Assembly (NCBI GenBank): GCA_031408575.1
Contig: JANNWS010000146.1
Span: 1-64,000, forward strand
Reading direction: 5' to 3'
Length of the DNA stretch: 64,000 bases
Origin: Aliitabrizicola sp031408575
GTDB lineage: Bacteria; Pseudomonadota; Alphaproteobacteria; Rhodobacterales; Rhodobacteraceae
The position numbers and the translations under genes are program-made. Positions 32,026 to 39,424 of this stretch are shown piece by piece (within the stretch, counting starts at the first letter, position 1; every line of letters starts with the position of its first letter). The notes beneath the pieces are model-generated. The model was given only the letters and a program-made list of their open reading frames with translations, was not told where the DNA came from and did not search any database.

Positions 32026-33671
32026 GTCATTCTCGATTTCGGCTTGGGCAGGGCGGCGATCCGCGCGCCCTGGGCGACGGCAAGAACGGTTGCAGCAGCG
32101 GCGTCGATCCGCCCTGTGCTGCGCGCCTTGGCCAGTTTCAGGTTGTTCGCAGGGTCGCGCAGGCAGACCGCATCCTGAAACGCGCTGAGCAACAGCAGCG
32201 AGGGAAGTGCCTTCACTTGCCCGTCGAAACAGGCGCGGCGGAACCGCTCGCAATCCTCGCCACCATCGCGGAAGCCCTGCCCGCGCCAGACAAGCGGGGC
32301 CCGGATGCCTGCCCGCACAATCGCCTCGCCCAGCTCCGCACCCTTGAAGCGGTCCATCGTGATTGCCGCGACCGGCAAGCCTTCGACATGGCGGATCACT
32401 TCGGTCAGCCAGGGCGCAACCGGCACGGTCTTGTCGCCCAGCACCGACAGCTCGCCCCGGTCCAGCATCTGCACATAGCGCCCGGCCACACCGTCCATCT
32501 GCCCCCGGTCCAGCAGGCTTGGCTGCGACGGGAAGGTGCCAAGACATTCGAGGCGACCTGTCTGCGGCCAGTAGAACGCAGCGGCCGTCATGCTGGCCGA
32601 TCCGCCAAGGTCGATCCCGATGACGACAGACCCTTCACGCGGCGGAAGATCGTTCACCTCGCAGGCATGCCATTCGTCCAGCGTGATCAGCAGGTCGCGC
32701 GCCTCGCCCGAAACCCGCTCGTTCCGGTTGTAGAGGCGGAAGCTGGTGAGGTTGGAACCGCCCCGCGCAATGGCCCGGCGCGCCTCTCCCTGCAGCCATT
32801 CCAGCGATCCCCCGATGCCATATTCAGACCCGGGATTGGCCAGCAGAAGCGAGTCCGGATCGTCTGCCGGCAGGCCGGGCGGGGGCCGATGTTCCTGCAC
32901 ATATGACCCCGGCACCGGGTCATCAATCCAGCGACTGAAGGGGTGCGTGTCGTCGCTGGCTGACGTGCTGATGATGAAGGCGCGACCGTTGCGCTTTCCA
33001 AGGCCAGATCGAAGTGCAGCCTCGAGCTCGTCCCCACGGTCAAGCGCCCAGTGCCCGCGCTCGTCCATGATGCACATGGTCGGAGCACCGCCGAGGATTG
33101 ACTTTGCGTCGGCCGCAATGACGCGCAGCACATGCCCGCCGCCGTCGCCTTCATACTCGATTTCCAGACGGGGCGCGCGACGGAAGATCAGCCGCTTCTG
33201 AATTTCCAGCGGAAGCGATTTGCAGAAACCGGCGGCGAAGTCATAGGCCGTTTTGCCCTGATCCCGCGTCCGGGCCGCGATGATGATCTCGCGGCGCGCC
33301 TGGCGATCCCAAGCGCCAATCAGCGAGCCAAGTGCGATCCCGGACGAAAGCGCTGTCTTTGCGTTGCCTCGTCCGATGCTGAGAATGGCGGCCGCAATGC
33401 CATCGCCCATCGCGCCTTCGACAAACCGGCGCTGAAACGGGGCCAACTGGACCAGCTTCCCGGCGTTCGGACCCTCGGGTATCTGCAAGGTATGCATGAA
33501 TTGCATGGCTCGCTCTGCCGGGCTGGCCGGTTCATCGCCGTCCCGCTGCGCGAAAATTGTGGAGTTAGCACGTCGGTCCCACCCCCCAACGGAAAGGGGG
33601 GCATTGGGACCATTTTCGCCGAACATGTCGCTGATCACCGGGCCGTTCATCGTCTGCCTTTCGTCTTGCAT
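32016..33671 (-). CDS. Phage terminase large subunit
   Basis: DNA-packaging motor and nuclease, about 551 residues. Counting from the ATG at 33671: a Walker A variant SIGRGNAKTA at 98-107, Walker B MCIMDERGHW at 199-208, and a C-terminal RNase H-like nuclease starting at IGIDLGGSA (D354), with further acids in ITMDRFKG and RIDAAAAT. The start is debatable. The ATG at 33671 sits 2 bases after the stop of the Cys-rich frame upstream; the ATG at 33650 has a better AAAGG ribosome site. No recognisable small terminase gene is present. Confidence 0.93.
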   Translation of the reverse strand: MQDERQTMNGPVISDMFGENGPNAPLSVGGWDRRANSTIFAQRDGDEPASPAERAMQFMHTLQIPEGPNAGKLVQLAPFQRRFVEGAMGDGIAAAILSIGRGNAKTALSSGIALGSLIGAWDRQARREIIIAARTRDQGKTAYDFAAGFCKSLPLEIQKRLIFRRAPRLEIEYEGDGGGHVLRVIAADAKSILGGAPTMCIMDERGHWALDRGDELEAALRSGLGKRNGRAFIISTSASDDTHPFSRWIDDPVPGSYVQEHRPPPGLPADDPDSLLLANPGSEYGIGGSLEWLQGEARRAIARGGSNLTSFRLYNRNERVSGEARDLLITLDEWHACEVNDLPPREGSVVIGIDLGGSASMTAAAFYWPQTGRLECLGTFPSQPSLLDRGQMDGVAGRYVQMLDRGELSVLGDKTVPVAPWLTEVIRHVEGLPVAAITMDRFKGAELGEAIVRAGIRAPLVWRGQGFRDGGEDCERFRRACFDGQVKALPSLLLLSAFQDAVCLRDPANNLKLAKARSTGRIDAAAATVLAVAQGARIAALPKPKSRMTWA

Positions 33672-33673
33672 CG

Positions 33674-34019
33674 TCACCGCTGCCGATAGCGAGGGACACT
33701 TGTGGGTTGGGGGTTTTCCCCCTTTAGGGGGGAAACCCCACCCTGCCCCTCGGCCGTGCTGATCAGGTGTTTCATCGTCGTTTCGCCGCTCCTCTCGTCA
33801 TTGGGTAAGCCTTCCCCGGTCGCAGACCCTGCGTTGGTCATGGGGCCACGTGGCCAGCGCCCCCGGTCCTCTGCATTGTCGGCTCTGGCCTTAGTGCCGA
33901 TGGTCAGCCAAGCAGCGCCCCTCATGGCGGCACAGTCGGCATACGAGCAGCCTGCTTCAGCAGGGCAGCCGGGACAGATCGGCGCGTTTGGCCTTGGGTC
34001 TAAGCGTTCCCCCTCTCAT
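33674..34019 (-). pseudogene. Cysteine-rich reading frame between the ATPase and terminase, apparently frameshifted
   Basis: An ATG at 34019 overlaps the end of the ATPase gene but its frame stops after 20 codons. A second frame, lacking a start codon, contains CPGCPAEAGCSYADC (C-x2-C-x5-C-x4-C, zinc-knuckle-like) near 33930-33975. It runs on to a stop at 33674, two bases before the terminase ATG. The coupling at both ends suggests that a single small gene once filled this gap and now carries a 1-base shift, or uses frameshifting. A sequencing error is also possible. The product would be about 110 residues of unknown role. Confidence 0.45.
33709..33740. repeat. Strong GC hairpin within the head operon
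   Basis: GGGGTTTTCCCCC at 33710-33722 pairs with GGGGGGAAACCCC at 33727-33739 (one G-T pair) around a 4-base TTTA loop. It lies just upstream of the terminase start, inside the Cys-rich frame. There is no T-run, so it is more likely an mRNA processing or attenuation structure than a terminator. Confidence 0.55.
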
Positions 34020-34818
34020 GCTTGACAACACGGGTCGTCACCGTGTCCCCGTCGCTGTCCGTGCCCAGTTCCCGCAGCTCGAGCGTGAACGGCATTTCCT
34101 TGCCGCCCTGCATGTCGCGCTGTTTTGTGGTCCGGGCGATGGTGAAGGGCTCACCCTCGGGGCGGCTGATGCTGATCTCCGTGTCAATGGCTGCGCGCAG
34201 GCTGGAATGCCCCCGCGCGCCACGGGCAGCATCCTTTCCGTGATGGTGCACCAGCATGATGTGCGCCCCAGTGCGGTCGCGCAGCAGGTCCAGCGATGCC
34301 ATAAGTTCGGCAATGGCTGGGGCGGCGTTCTCATCCGCCGCGCCCATCACGCGAGCCATGGTGTCGATCACTATCAGGGCGAAGGGGCCATGCAATTCGG
34401 AAAGCTGGTTCAGCGCCTCGGCAAGTGGTGGGGCATCGCCGTTCGGTCCGGCCAGCCGCACTGACCCGCGCAACACCATGAAGCGCGCGCCACGGGCGAC
34501 AAGGCGATGGTCGAACATGGCCCCACCCTCAGCCGCGACATAGAGCACCGCACCGCGCTTGACGCGACAACCGGCCCACTCCTGCCCCTCATGCACATGG
34601 TGCGCAAGGTCGATAGCCCAGAAGGTCTTGCCAGCGTTCGCATCGCCATACACGACAGAAACAGCGCCCCGGTCGAGCCAACCCTTCACCAGATAGGGCC
34701 GGTCAAGCGTCGGCTCGAGCTCGCCTGCAAATTCGATCCGGCCCAGAATCCGCTGTGCCTTTTCGGTCATGGGCCGGGTCTTCATCGCCTTCACGTTGTC
34801 AAACTGCCGTCCGGTCAT
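34000..34818 (-). CDS. RepA-like AAA ATPase (AAA_25 family)
   Basis: 272-residue RecA-fold ATPase resembling hexameric RepA helicases. Walker A is GDANAGKT at 58-65, Walker B is ALIVIDTMARV near residue 150, and sensor-like MLVHHHGKD follows near residue 192. In satellites and plasmids such proteins drive replication after excision. Here it is unusual in lying inside the packaging operon, between connector and terminase genes. It overlaps the connector gene by 4 bases. No primase or origin is recognised nearby. Confidence 0.85.
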   Translation of the reverse strand: MTGRQFDNVKAMKTRPMTEKAQRILGRIEFAGELEPTLDRPYLVKGWLDRGAVSVVYGDANAGKTFWAIDLAHHVHEGQEWAGCRVKRGAVLYVAAEGGAMFDHRLVARGARFMVLRGSVRLAGPNGDAPPLAEALNQLSELHGPFALIVIDTMARVMGAADENAAPAIAELMASLDLLRDRTGAHIMLVHHHGKDAARGARGHSSLRAAIDTEISISRPEGEPFTIARTTKQRDMQGGKEMPFTLELRELGTDSDGDTVTTRVVKHERGNA

Positions 34819-35345
34819 ACCCCGACCCTCCGATAGCGGGCGGCAATCCGGGCCATGTGTGGCGACATTCCGTTACCCTTGGCATCCGCCTGGCCGCGCA
34901 GGTCATAGAAGACTGCGGCTTGATCCAAGATTGCATGGCGCAGGTCGGGCGGTATCGCCGCCGCCGTGGTGCCAAAGCCAGCGATGTATGTGATAACCAC
35001 GTCACCCTCGGGGGGCGTGTCAGTCAGGCGCAGCGACGGGCGCAGGCCATAGATGATGGTGAAGGCGGTAACGGCTGCACCGGCAACCGTGATGGTCAGG
35101 GTCGCGCCCGACACATGCGGGGCAATGGGCAGAGGAAACCAATCGGCATCCGGCCATGCATCCAGCGTGACACGGATCGACTGGTTAAGCAGCGCGAGGC
35201 CGGAATACAGTTCCAGCTCCCATGCGGCGGCGTCAGCCATCCGGACCGCTTCCGGCACCATGTCGTTCGTCAGGCGGGTATGATCGGCAAGGTCAGCCTC
35301 GACAAAGAGGGCGGCATTGAGCCGGGTCAGGCGTTCAACGCGCAT
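34815..35345 (-). CDS. gp6-like head-tail connector protein
   Basis: 176 residues starting MRVERLTRLNAALFVEADLADHTR, with a helical body and a beta-rich centre (GATLTITVAGAAVTAFTIIYG), ending in DLRHAILDQAAVFYDLRGQAD. The N-terminal EADLADHTRLTND region and C-terminal helix match the phage_connect_1/gp6-like family that forms the ring below the portal. In capsid-forming satellites this protein adapts the satellite head to the helper tail. The ATG at 35345 shares a base with the stop upstream. Confidence 0.78.
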   Translation of the reverse strand: MRVERLTRLNAALFVEADLADHTRLTNDMVPEAVRMADAAAWELELYSGLALLNQSIRVTLDAWPDADWFPLPIAPHVSGATLTITVAGAAVTAFTIIYGLRPSLRLTDTPPEGDVVITYIAGFGTTAAAIPPDLRHAILDQAAVFYDLRGQADAKGNGMSPHMARIAARYRRVGV

Positions 35346-35827
35346 CACGCATTCCCCTTTGCATAGTCGAGGAAGCGGGTGCGGTCGGGTTTCGGGAAGG
35401 CGCGCCACAAGGTCATAAACAGACGCTTGCGGGTTTCCAGATGCATCGCCCTGTTGCCGAGGTTGTCTAGGACAGTTTCCAACAGCGCCACCAGAACTTC
35501 GGGCGGTTCAATGCTGGCCCACCAGCGGGCTTCCTCTTCCGCGTCCAGGAAGAACTCGCAGGCGCGCTGCCCGCCGTGCGTCAGATCGGCGAGCGCGGCG
35601 CACATGAGCTGCACCGCGTCGTCGGGGTGCGCCCAGCCAATCGCTTCGGCAAGCACGGTGGCCCGTTCCATCCGCTCTTTCAGGTCTTCGGGGTCGAGGG
35701 AAAGCGGAACACTGCAAGAACGCGGATCAGTGTCGTGTACGGGATTTGTACGAAGAAGCCGGGTTTCGCCCTCGTTTCGTTCTGCAATTTCCTGCAGGTT
35801 CGAGGCGTCCGCCTGTTCAGGCAACAC
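35345..35827 (-). CDS. First gene of the head operon, unknown function
   Basis: 160 residues from a GTG at 35827. An unremarkable N-terminal third is followed by a compact helical domain, DPEDLKERMERATVLAEAIG to the end. It contains ARWWASIEPPEVLVALLETV and RKRLFMTLWRAFPKPDRTRFLDY. I have an impression of similar C-terminal helices in Rhodobacteraceae prophage proteins, with no function known. It occupies the position where a small terminase might be expected, but no helix-turn-helix is visible. It begins only 27 bases from attR; an ATG at 35669 is another possible start. Confidence 0.62.
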   Translation of the reverse strand: MLPEQADASNLQEIAERNEGETRLLRTNPVHDTDPRSCSVPLSLDPEDLKERMERATVLAEAIGWAHPDDAVQLMCAALADLTHGGQRACEFFLDAEEEARWWASIEPPEVLVALLETVLDNLGNRAMHLETRKRLFMTLWRAFPKPDRTRFLDYAKGNA

Positions 35828-35853
35828 GTAGTCTGTTGTAAAGTCAGGATTAA

Positions 35854-35901
35854 ATGGTGCTGTGAGAGAGGATTGAACTCTCGACCTCACCCTTACCAAG
35901 G
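35854..35901. repeat. attR: 48-bp repeat within tRNA-Thr
   Basis: Exact copy of 25425-25472. It covers tRNA-Thr from the anticodon stem to one base beyond CCA. Integration kept the tRNA gene whole on this side, the usual outcome for tRNA-targeting tyrosine integrases. Confidence 0.95.
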
Positions 35902-35929
35902 GTGTGCTCTACCACTGAGCTACCACAGC
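35855..35929 (-). tRNA. tRNA-Thr (anticodon GGT)
   Basis: Read on the minus strand: 7-bp acceptor GCTGTGG/TCACAGC (one G-T), D stem GCTC/GAGC, anticodon stem CACCC/GGGTG with loop TTGGTAA (anticodon GGT), T stem GAGAG/CTCTC with loop TTCAATC, discriminator A and encoded CCA. All arms are intact after integration of the element in its 3' half. It is transcribed toward the element's head operon. Confidence 0.96.
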
Positions 35930-36032
35930 TTCGGGGCGATACCCGCGACCCCGGTGCGCGAAGTAGACGCAATTGGGTGGTCGCGCAAGCGCAATCTGGA
36001 CCATCGGTGACACCTGCGATATGGAAGGTCGC

Positions 36033-36215
36033 ATGACGGATACGTCCCGAAACCCTTCCACGCCAGACAAGGCAGCGCCCAAAAAGGCGGAGCAGCGCGC
36101 AGATCGGCTGAAGGCCGCGCTGAAGGCGAACATGGCGCGCCGCAAGGCGCAGGCGAAGGCGCGGGACGACGAACCCTCCGGCCGCGACAAAGGCCGGCAA
36201 CAAGAGACGGAATGA
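36033..36215 (+). CDS. Small lysine-rich protein upstream of murA
   Basis: Sixty residues, strongly charged: after a short polar start there is one long basic helix (AEQRADRLKAALKANMARRK) and a polar tail. I have an impression of similar short open frames preceding murA in Rhodobacterales; the function is unknown. GGAAGG lies just before the ATG at 36033. It ends 9 bases before murA, so the two are likely co-transcribed. Confidence 0.65.
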   Translation: MTDTSRNPSTPDKAAPKKAEQRADRLKAALKANMARRKAQAKARDDEPSGRDKGRQQETE

Positions 36216-36224
36216 GGCGGCTGC

Positions 36225-37493
36225 ATGGATTCGATACTGATCAAGGGCAACGGCCCGCTGAACGGGCAGATCCCGATTGCGGGTGCCAAGAACGCTTGCC
36301 TGACGCTGATGCCGGCCACGCTGTTGACCGACCAGCCACTGACGCTGACCAATGCGCCACGCCTGTCGGACATCGCCACGATGACGCAGCTTTTACGGTC
36401 GCTGGGGGCCGAGGTGGCGACGTTGCAGGGCGGGCAGGTGCTGGCGCTGTCGTCGCATGCTCTGTCCAGCCATACGGCGGACTATGACATTGTGCGAAAG
36501 ATGCGGGCGTCGATTCTGGTGCTTGGCCCGATGCTGGCGCGCGATGGCCATGCGGTCGTCTCGCTGCCCGGCGGCTGTGCGATCGGCGCGCGCCCGGTCG
36601 ATCTGCACCTGAAGGCGCTCGAGGCGATGGGGGCAGAGTTGGACCTGCGCGACGGCTATGTGCATGCCAAGGCCGTCTCGGGGCGCTTGCACGGTGCGGT
36701 CATCGACTTTCCGTTGGTCTCGGTCGGGGCCACGGAAAACGCGCTGATGGCGGCAACGCTGGCCAAAGGCACCACTGTTCTGAACAACGCGGCGCGCGAG
36801 CCGGAGATCGTCGATCTGGCCCAGTGTCTGCGCCGGATGGGCGCACAGATCGAGGGCCAGGGGACGGGCACGATCACTGTGCAGGGCGTGGACAGCCTTG
36901 GCGGCGCGACCCACCCCGTGGTGGCCGACCGGATCGAACTTGGCACGTATATGCTGGTGCCGGCGCTCTGCGGCGGAGAGGTCGAATTGCTGGGTGGGCG
37001 GATCGACCTGGTGGGCGCGTTCTGCGAACGGCTCGATGCGGCGGGGATCTCGGTTGAAGAAACGACGCGCGGGCTGAAAGTGGCCCGCAAGAACGGGCGG
37101 GTGCGGGCGGTCGATGTGGTAACAGCGCCGTTTCCGGGCTTTCCGACCGATCTGCAAGCGCAGATGATGGCACTGCTTTGCACCGCCGACGGGGTGTCGG
37201 TGCTGGAGGAACGTATCTTCGAAAACCGCTTCATGCATGCGCCCGAGCTGACCCGGATGGGGGCAAAGATCGACGTGCAGGGCGGGACGGCGACCGTCAC
37301 CGGGGTGGAAAAGCTGAAAGGCGCGCGGGTGATGGCGACCGATCTTCGGGCCTCGGTCTCGCTGATCCTCGCGGCCCTTGCGGCGGAAGGTGAAACGGTG
37401 GTCAGCCGGGTGTATCATCTGGATCGTGGCTATGAGCGGGTCGAGGAAAAGCTGTCGGCCTGCGGGGCGCTGATCGAAAGGATTGCGGGCTGA
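36225..37493 (+). CDS. murA: UDP-N-acetylglucosamine 1-carboxyvinyltransferase
   Basis: First committed enzyme of peptidoglycan precursor synthesis: transfers enolpyruvate from PEP to UDP-GlcNAc in the cytosol. The N-terminal GPLNGQIPIAGAKNACL is the UDP-sugar-binding start. The catalytic cysteine is C118 in LPGGCAIGARP, so the enzyme should be fosfomycin-sensitive. The C-terminal FPTDLQAQMMALL and EERIFENRFMHAPEL blocks are intact. Full length at 422 residues. Its stop overlaps the DUF2948 start (TGATG). Confidence 0.97.
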   Translation: MDSILIKGNGPLNGQIPIAGAKNACLTLMPATLLTDQPLTLTNAPRLSDIATMTQLLRSLGAEVATLQGGQVLALSSHALSSHTADYDIVRKMRASILVLGPMLARDGHAVVSLPGGCAIGARPVDLHLKALEAMGAELDLRDGYVHAKAVSGRLHGAVIDFPLVSVGATENALMAATLAKGTTVLNNAAREPEIVDLAQCLRRMGAQIEGQGTGTITVQGVDSLGGATHPVVADRIELGTYMLVPALCGGEVELLGGRIDLVGAFCERLDAAGISVEETTRGLKVARKNGRVRAVDVVTAPFPGFPTDLQAQMMALLCTADGVSVLEERIFENRFMHAPELTRMGAKIDVQGGTATVTGVEKLKGARVMATDLRASVSLILAALAAEGETVVSRVYHLDRGYERVEEKLSACGALIERIAG

Positions 37494-37969
37494 TGGCCGA
37501 TGCACGCTTTGAGGAGGGGGGCGAGGCCCCGTTGCATCTGGTGGCGCGCGAGGCGGGCGATCTGGCCGTGATCTCGGCGCTTGTGCAGGATGCGGTGTTT
37601 CCGATCACCGAAATGCGCTGGCAAAAAGGCCAGCGCCGGTTCGCGCTGCTGGTGAACCGGTTTCGCTGGGAGGATCGCGACGCCGCCGAACGCGGCAAGC
37701 GCGGCTATGAGCGGGTGCAGTCACTGCTGGTGGTGGACGAGGCGTTGTCGGTGCAGACGCAGGGCATCGACCGCAGCGACGGCGACATGGTGCTGTCGCT
37801 CATGTCGGTGGCGTTCGAGCCGGGCGACGATGGCACCGGGCGGCTGGTTCTGGTGCTGGCGGGCGACGGGGCGGTGGCGCTGCACGTCGAGGCGCTGGAG
37901 GTGACGCTGAAGGATGTGACGCGCCCCTACCTTGCGCAGTCGGGGCGCGCACCCGGACATTCGGAGTAG
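37493..37969 (+). CDS. DUF2948 family protein
   Basis: 158 residues. Features of the family are LHLVAREAGDLAVISALVQD near the N terminus and RRFALLVNRFRWEDRD, then VQSLLVVDEAL. Members are common in alphaproteobacteria and sit next to murA/hisD; their role is unknown. No signal peptide or membrane segment. It is coupled to murA by a one-base stop/start overlap and followed by an intergenic hairpin element. Confidence 0.88.
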   Translation: MADARFEEGGEAPLHLVAREAGDLAVISALVQDAVFPITEMRWQKGQRRFALLVNRFRWEDRDAAERGKRGYERVQSLLVVDEALSVQTQGIDRSDGDMVLSLMSVAFEPGDDGTGRLVLVLAGDGAVALHVEALEVTLKDVTRPYLAQSGRAPGHSE

Positions 37970-37983
37970 CGCGGGTGGAGGGC

Positions 37984-38032
37984 GCCGGGGGCTTTGCCCC
38001 CGGACCCCCAGGTATTTTAGCCGAAAAGAAAC
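37984..38032. repeat. Rhodobacteraceae-type intergenic hairpin element, copy B
   Basis: CCGGGGGC at 37985-37992 pairs with GCCCCCGG at 37996-38003 around TTT, followed by ACCCCCAGGTATTTTAGCCG and a GAAAAGAA tail. Same family as 1916-1964 in opposite orientation. Lying after the DUF2948 stop, the hairpin may end the murA transcript. Confidence 0.65.
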
Positions 38033-38116
38033 CCGATTTGGCGTGCTTTGGTCACGATGGAGCGCTTGAGCCCCTTGGCCCGGGGCGCTAGATGCCGACG
38101 CGAAGGAGTGCCGCCC

Positions 38117-39424
38117 ATGCCCGTTTTTCTGGATACCCGCGACGTCCGATTCGAGGTGCAATTTGCGGCCCTTCTGGGGATGAAGCGCGAAGAGGCGGAC
38201 GATGTGGATGCCGCCGTTGCCACGATCATCGCGGATGTCCGGGCGCGGGGCGATGCAGCGGTGCTGGAACTGACCGCGCGGTTTGACCGGTTGGAGCTGA
38301 CGCCGGTGACGATGGCGTTTTCGCCAGCCGAGATCGACGCCGAGATAGCGAAGGTTTCGCCCGAAGATCGGGCGGCGCTGCAATTGGCGGCGGACCGTAT
38401 CCGCGGCTATCACCAGCGTCAGTTGCCCGAGGATGTGTCTTGGGAGGAAGCCACAGGCGCGCGCCTTGGCTGGCGCTGGACACCGGTTTCGGCGGCGGGG
38501 CTATATGTGCCCGGGGGAACGGCGAGTTATCCTTCAAGTGTGCTGATGAATGCAATTCCGGCGCGGGTGGCGGGGGTGGGGCGGCTGGTGATCTGTTGCC
38601 CGACACCGGGCGGCGTGGTCAACCCGCTGGTCTTGCTGGCAGCGCAGATTGCCGAGGTGGAGACGGTTTACCGCATCGGCGGGGCGCAGGCGATTGCAGC
38701 GCTGGCCTATGGGACAGAGACCATTGCGCCCGTCGACAAGATCACCGGGCCGGGCAATGCCTGGGTTGCCGCCGCAAAACGCCGGGTGTTCGGGCGGGTG
38801 GGCATCGACATGATCGCGGGGCCGTCCGAGATACTGGTGATCGCGGACCGTGACAATGACCCGGACTGGATAGCACTCGATCTGCTAAGTCAGGCCGAGC
38901 ATGACGCAAGCGCCCAGTCGATCCTGATCACCGATGATGCCGGATTCGGGCAGGCCGTGGCCGATGCGGTGGCCACACGGCTGCAAACGCTGGACCGTCG
39001 CGCCATCGCCGGGGCAAGCTGGCGGGACAATGGGGCGGTGATCGTGGTGCGCGATCTGGACGAGGCGGCGGCCCTGTCGAACCGCGCGGCCCCGGAACAT
39101 CTGGAGTTGTGCGTGGCCGACCCCGACGCGCTGGCCACAAAAATCACCCATGCGGGCGCGATCTTTCTTGGGGCATGGACACCCGAAGCCATCGGCGATT
39201 ACGTTGGCGGACCGAACCATGTGCTGCCCACAGCCCGGTCGGCACGGTTTTCTAGCGGGCTGTCGGTGATGGATTTCCTGAAGCGCACGACCATGGCAAA
39301 GATGACGCCCGCGGCGCTGGCCGCGATCGGCCCAGCCGCCGAGCGGCTTGCCAATTCCGAAAGCCTGCAAGCGCATGGATTGAGCGTGCGCGCGCGGCTT
39401 GACCGGTTGAACGGGGGTCTGTGA
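38117..39424 (+). CDS. hisD: Histidinol dehydrogenase
   Basis: Zinc enzyme for the last two steps of histidine synthesis (L-histidinol to L-histidine, two NAD+). Signature ITGPGNAWVAAAKRRVFGRVGIDM is the classic HisD pattern (PGN core), and LSQAEHDASAQSILIT and GPNHVLPT carry further metal and substrate residues. It has 435 residues. The ATG at 38117 is chosen for the AAGGAG 9 bases upstream. It is followed in overlap by a GIY-YIG gene and then the usual UPF0262 gene. Confidence 0.96.
   Translation: MPVFLDTRDVRFEVQFAALLGMKREEADDVDAAVATIIADVRARGDAAVLELTARFDRLELTPVTMAFSPAEIDAEIAKVSPEDRAALQLAADRIRGYHQRQLPEDVSWEEATGARLGWRWTPVSAAGLYVPGGTASYPSSVLMNAIPARVAGVGRLVICCPTPGGVVNPLVLLAAQIAEVETVYRIGGAQAIAALAYGTETIAPVDKITGPGNAWVAAAKRRVFGRVGIDMIAGPSEILVIADRDNDPDWIALDLLSQAEHDASAQSILITDDAGFGQAVADAVATRLQTLDRRAIAGASWRDNGAVIVVRDLDEAAALSNRAAPEHLELCVADPDALATKITHAGAIFLGAWTPEAIGDYVGGPNHVLPTARSARFSSGLSVMDFLKRTTMAKMTPAALAAIGPAAERLANSESLQAHGLSVRARLDRLNGGL

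Larger units (their letters stand above)
25425..35901. mobile_element. Capsid-forming phage satellite (cf-PICI-like) integrated in tRNA-Thr(GGT)
   Basis: A 10.5 kb unit bounded by identical 48-bp repeats; the right copy is the 3' part of an intact tRNA-Thr gene. Contents from left: integrase, excisionase-like protein, MerR-like regulator, two small proteins, a divergent XRE repressor and partner, then a leftward head operon of portal, prohead protease, capsid, HNH, large terminase, RepA-like ATPase, head-tail connector and one unknown. There is no tail, baseplate, holin or lysin gene. Capsid-forming PICIs have just this make-up: they build and fill small capsids and use helper-phage tails. 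The alternative, a decayed prophage, is less likely because the frames are intact and tightly overlapping and the att repeats identical. Confidence 0.85.

Noticed and set aside
33702..34025. Plus-strand 107-codon frame inside the satellite
   Set aside because: It opposes the operon, crosses a strong hairpin and overlaps the better supported Cys-rich frame; no ribosome site or motif.
28576..35827. A Rhodobacter-type gene transfer agent cluster
   Set aside because: GTA clusters have tail genes, lie without integrase or att repeats, and place portal, HNH and capsid in a different order. This unit has an integrase, 48-bp att repeats and no tail genes.
25425..35901. Decayed full prophage
   Set aside because: Apart from one suspected frameshift, the genes are intact, overlap by 1-20 bases and keep catalytic residues; the att repeats are identical. 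Random decay would not remove exactly tails and lysis and leave the rest perfect.
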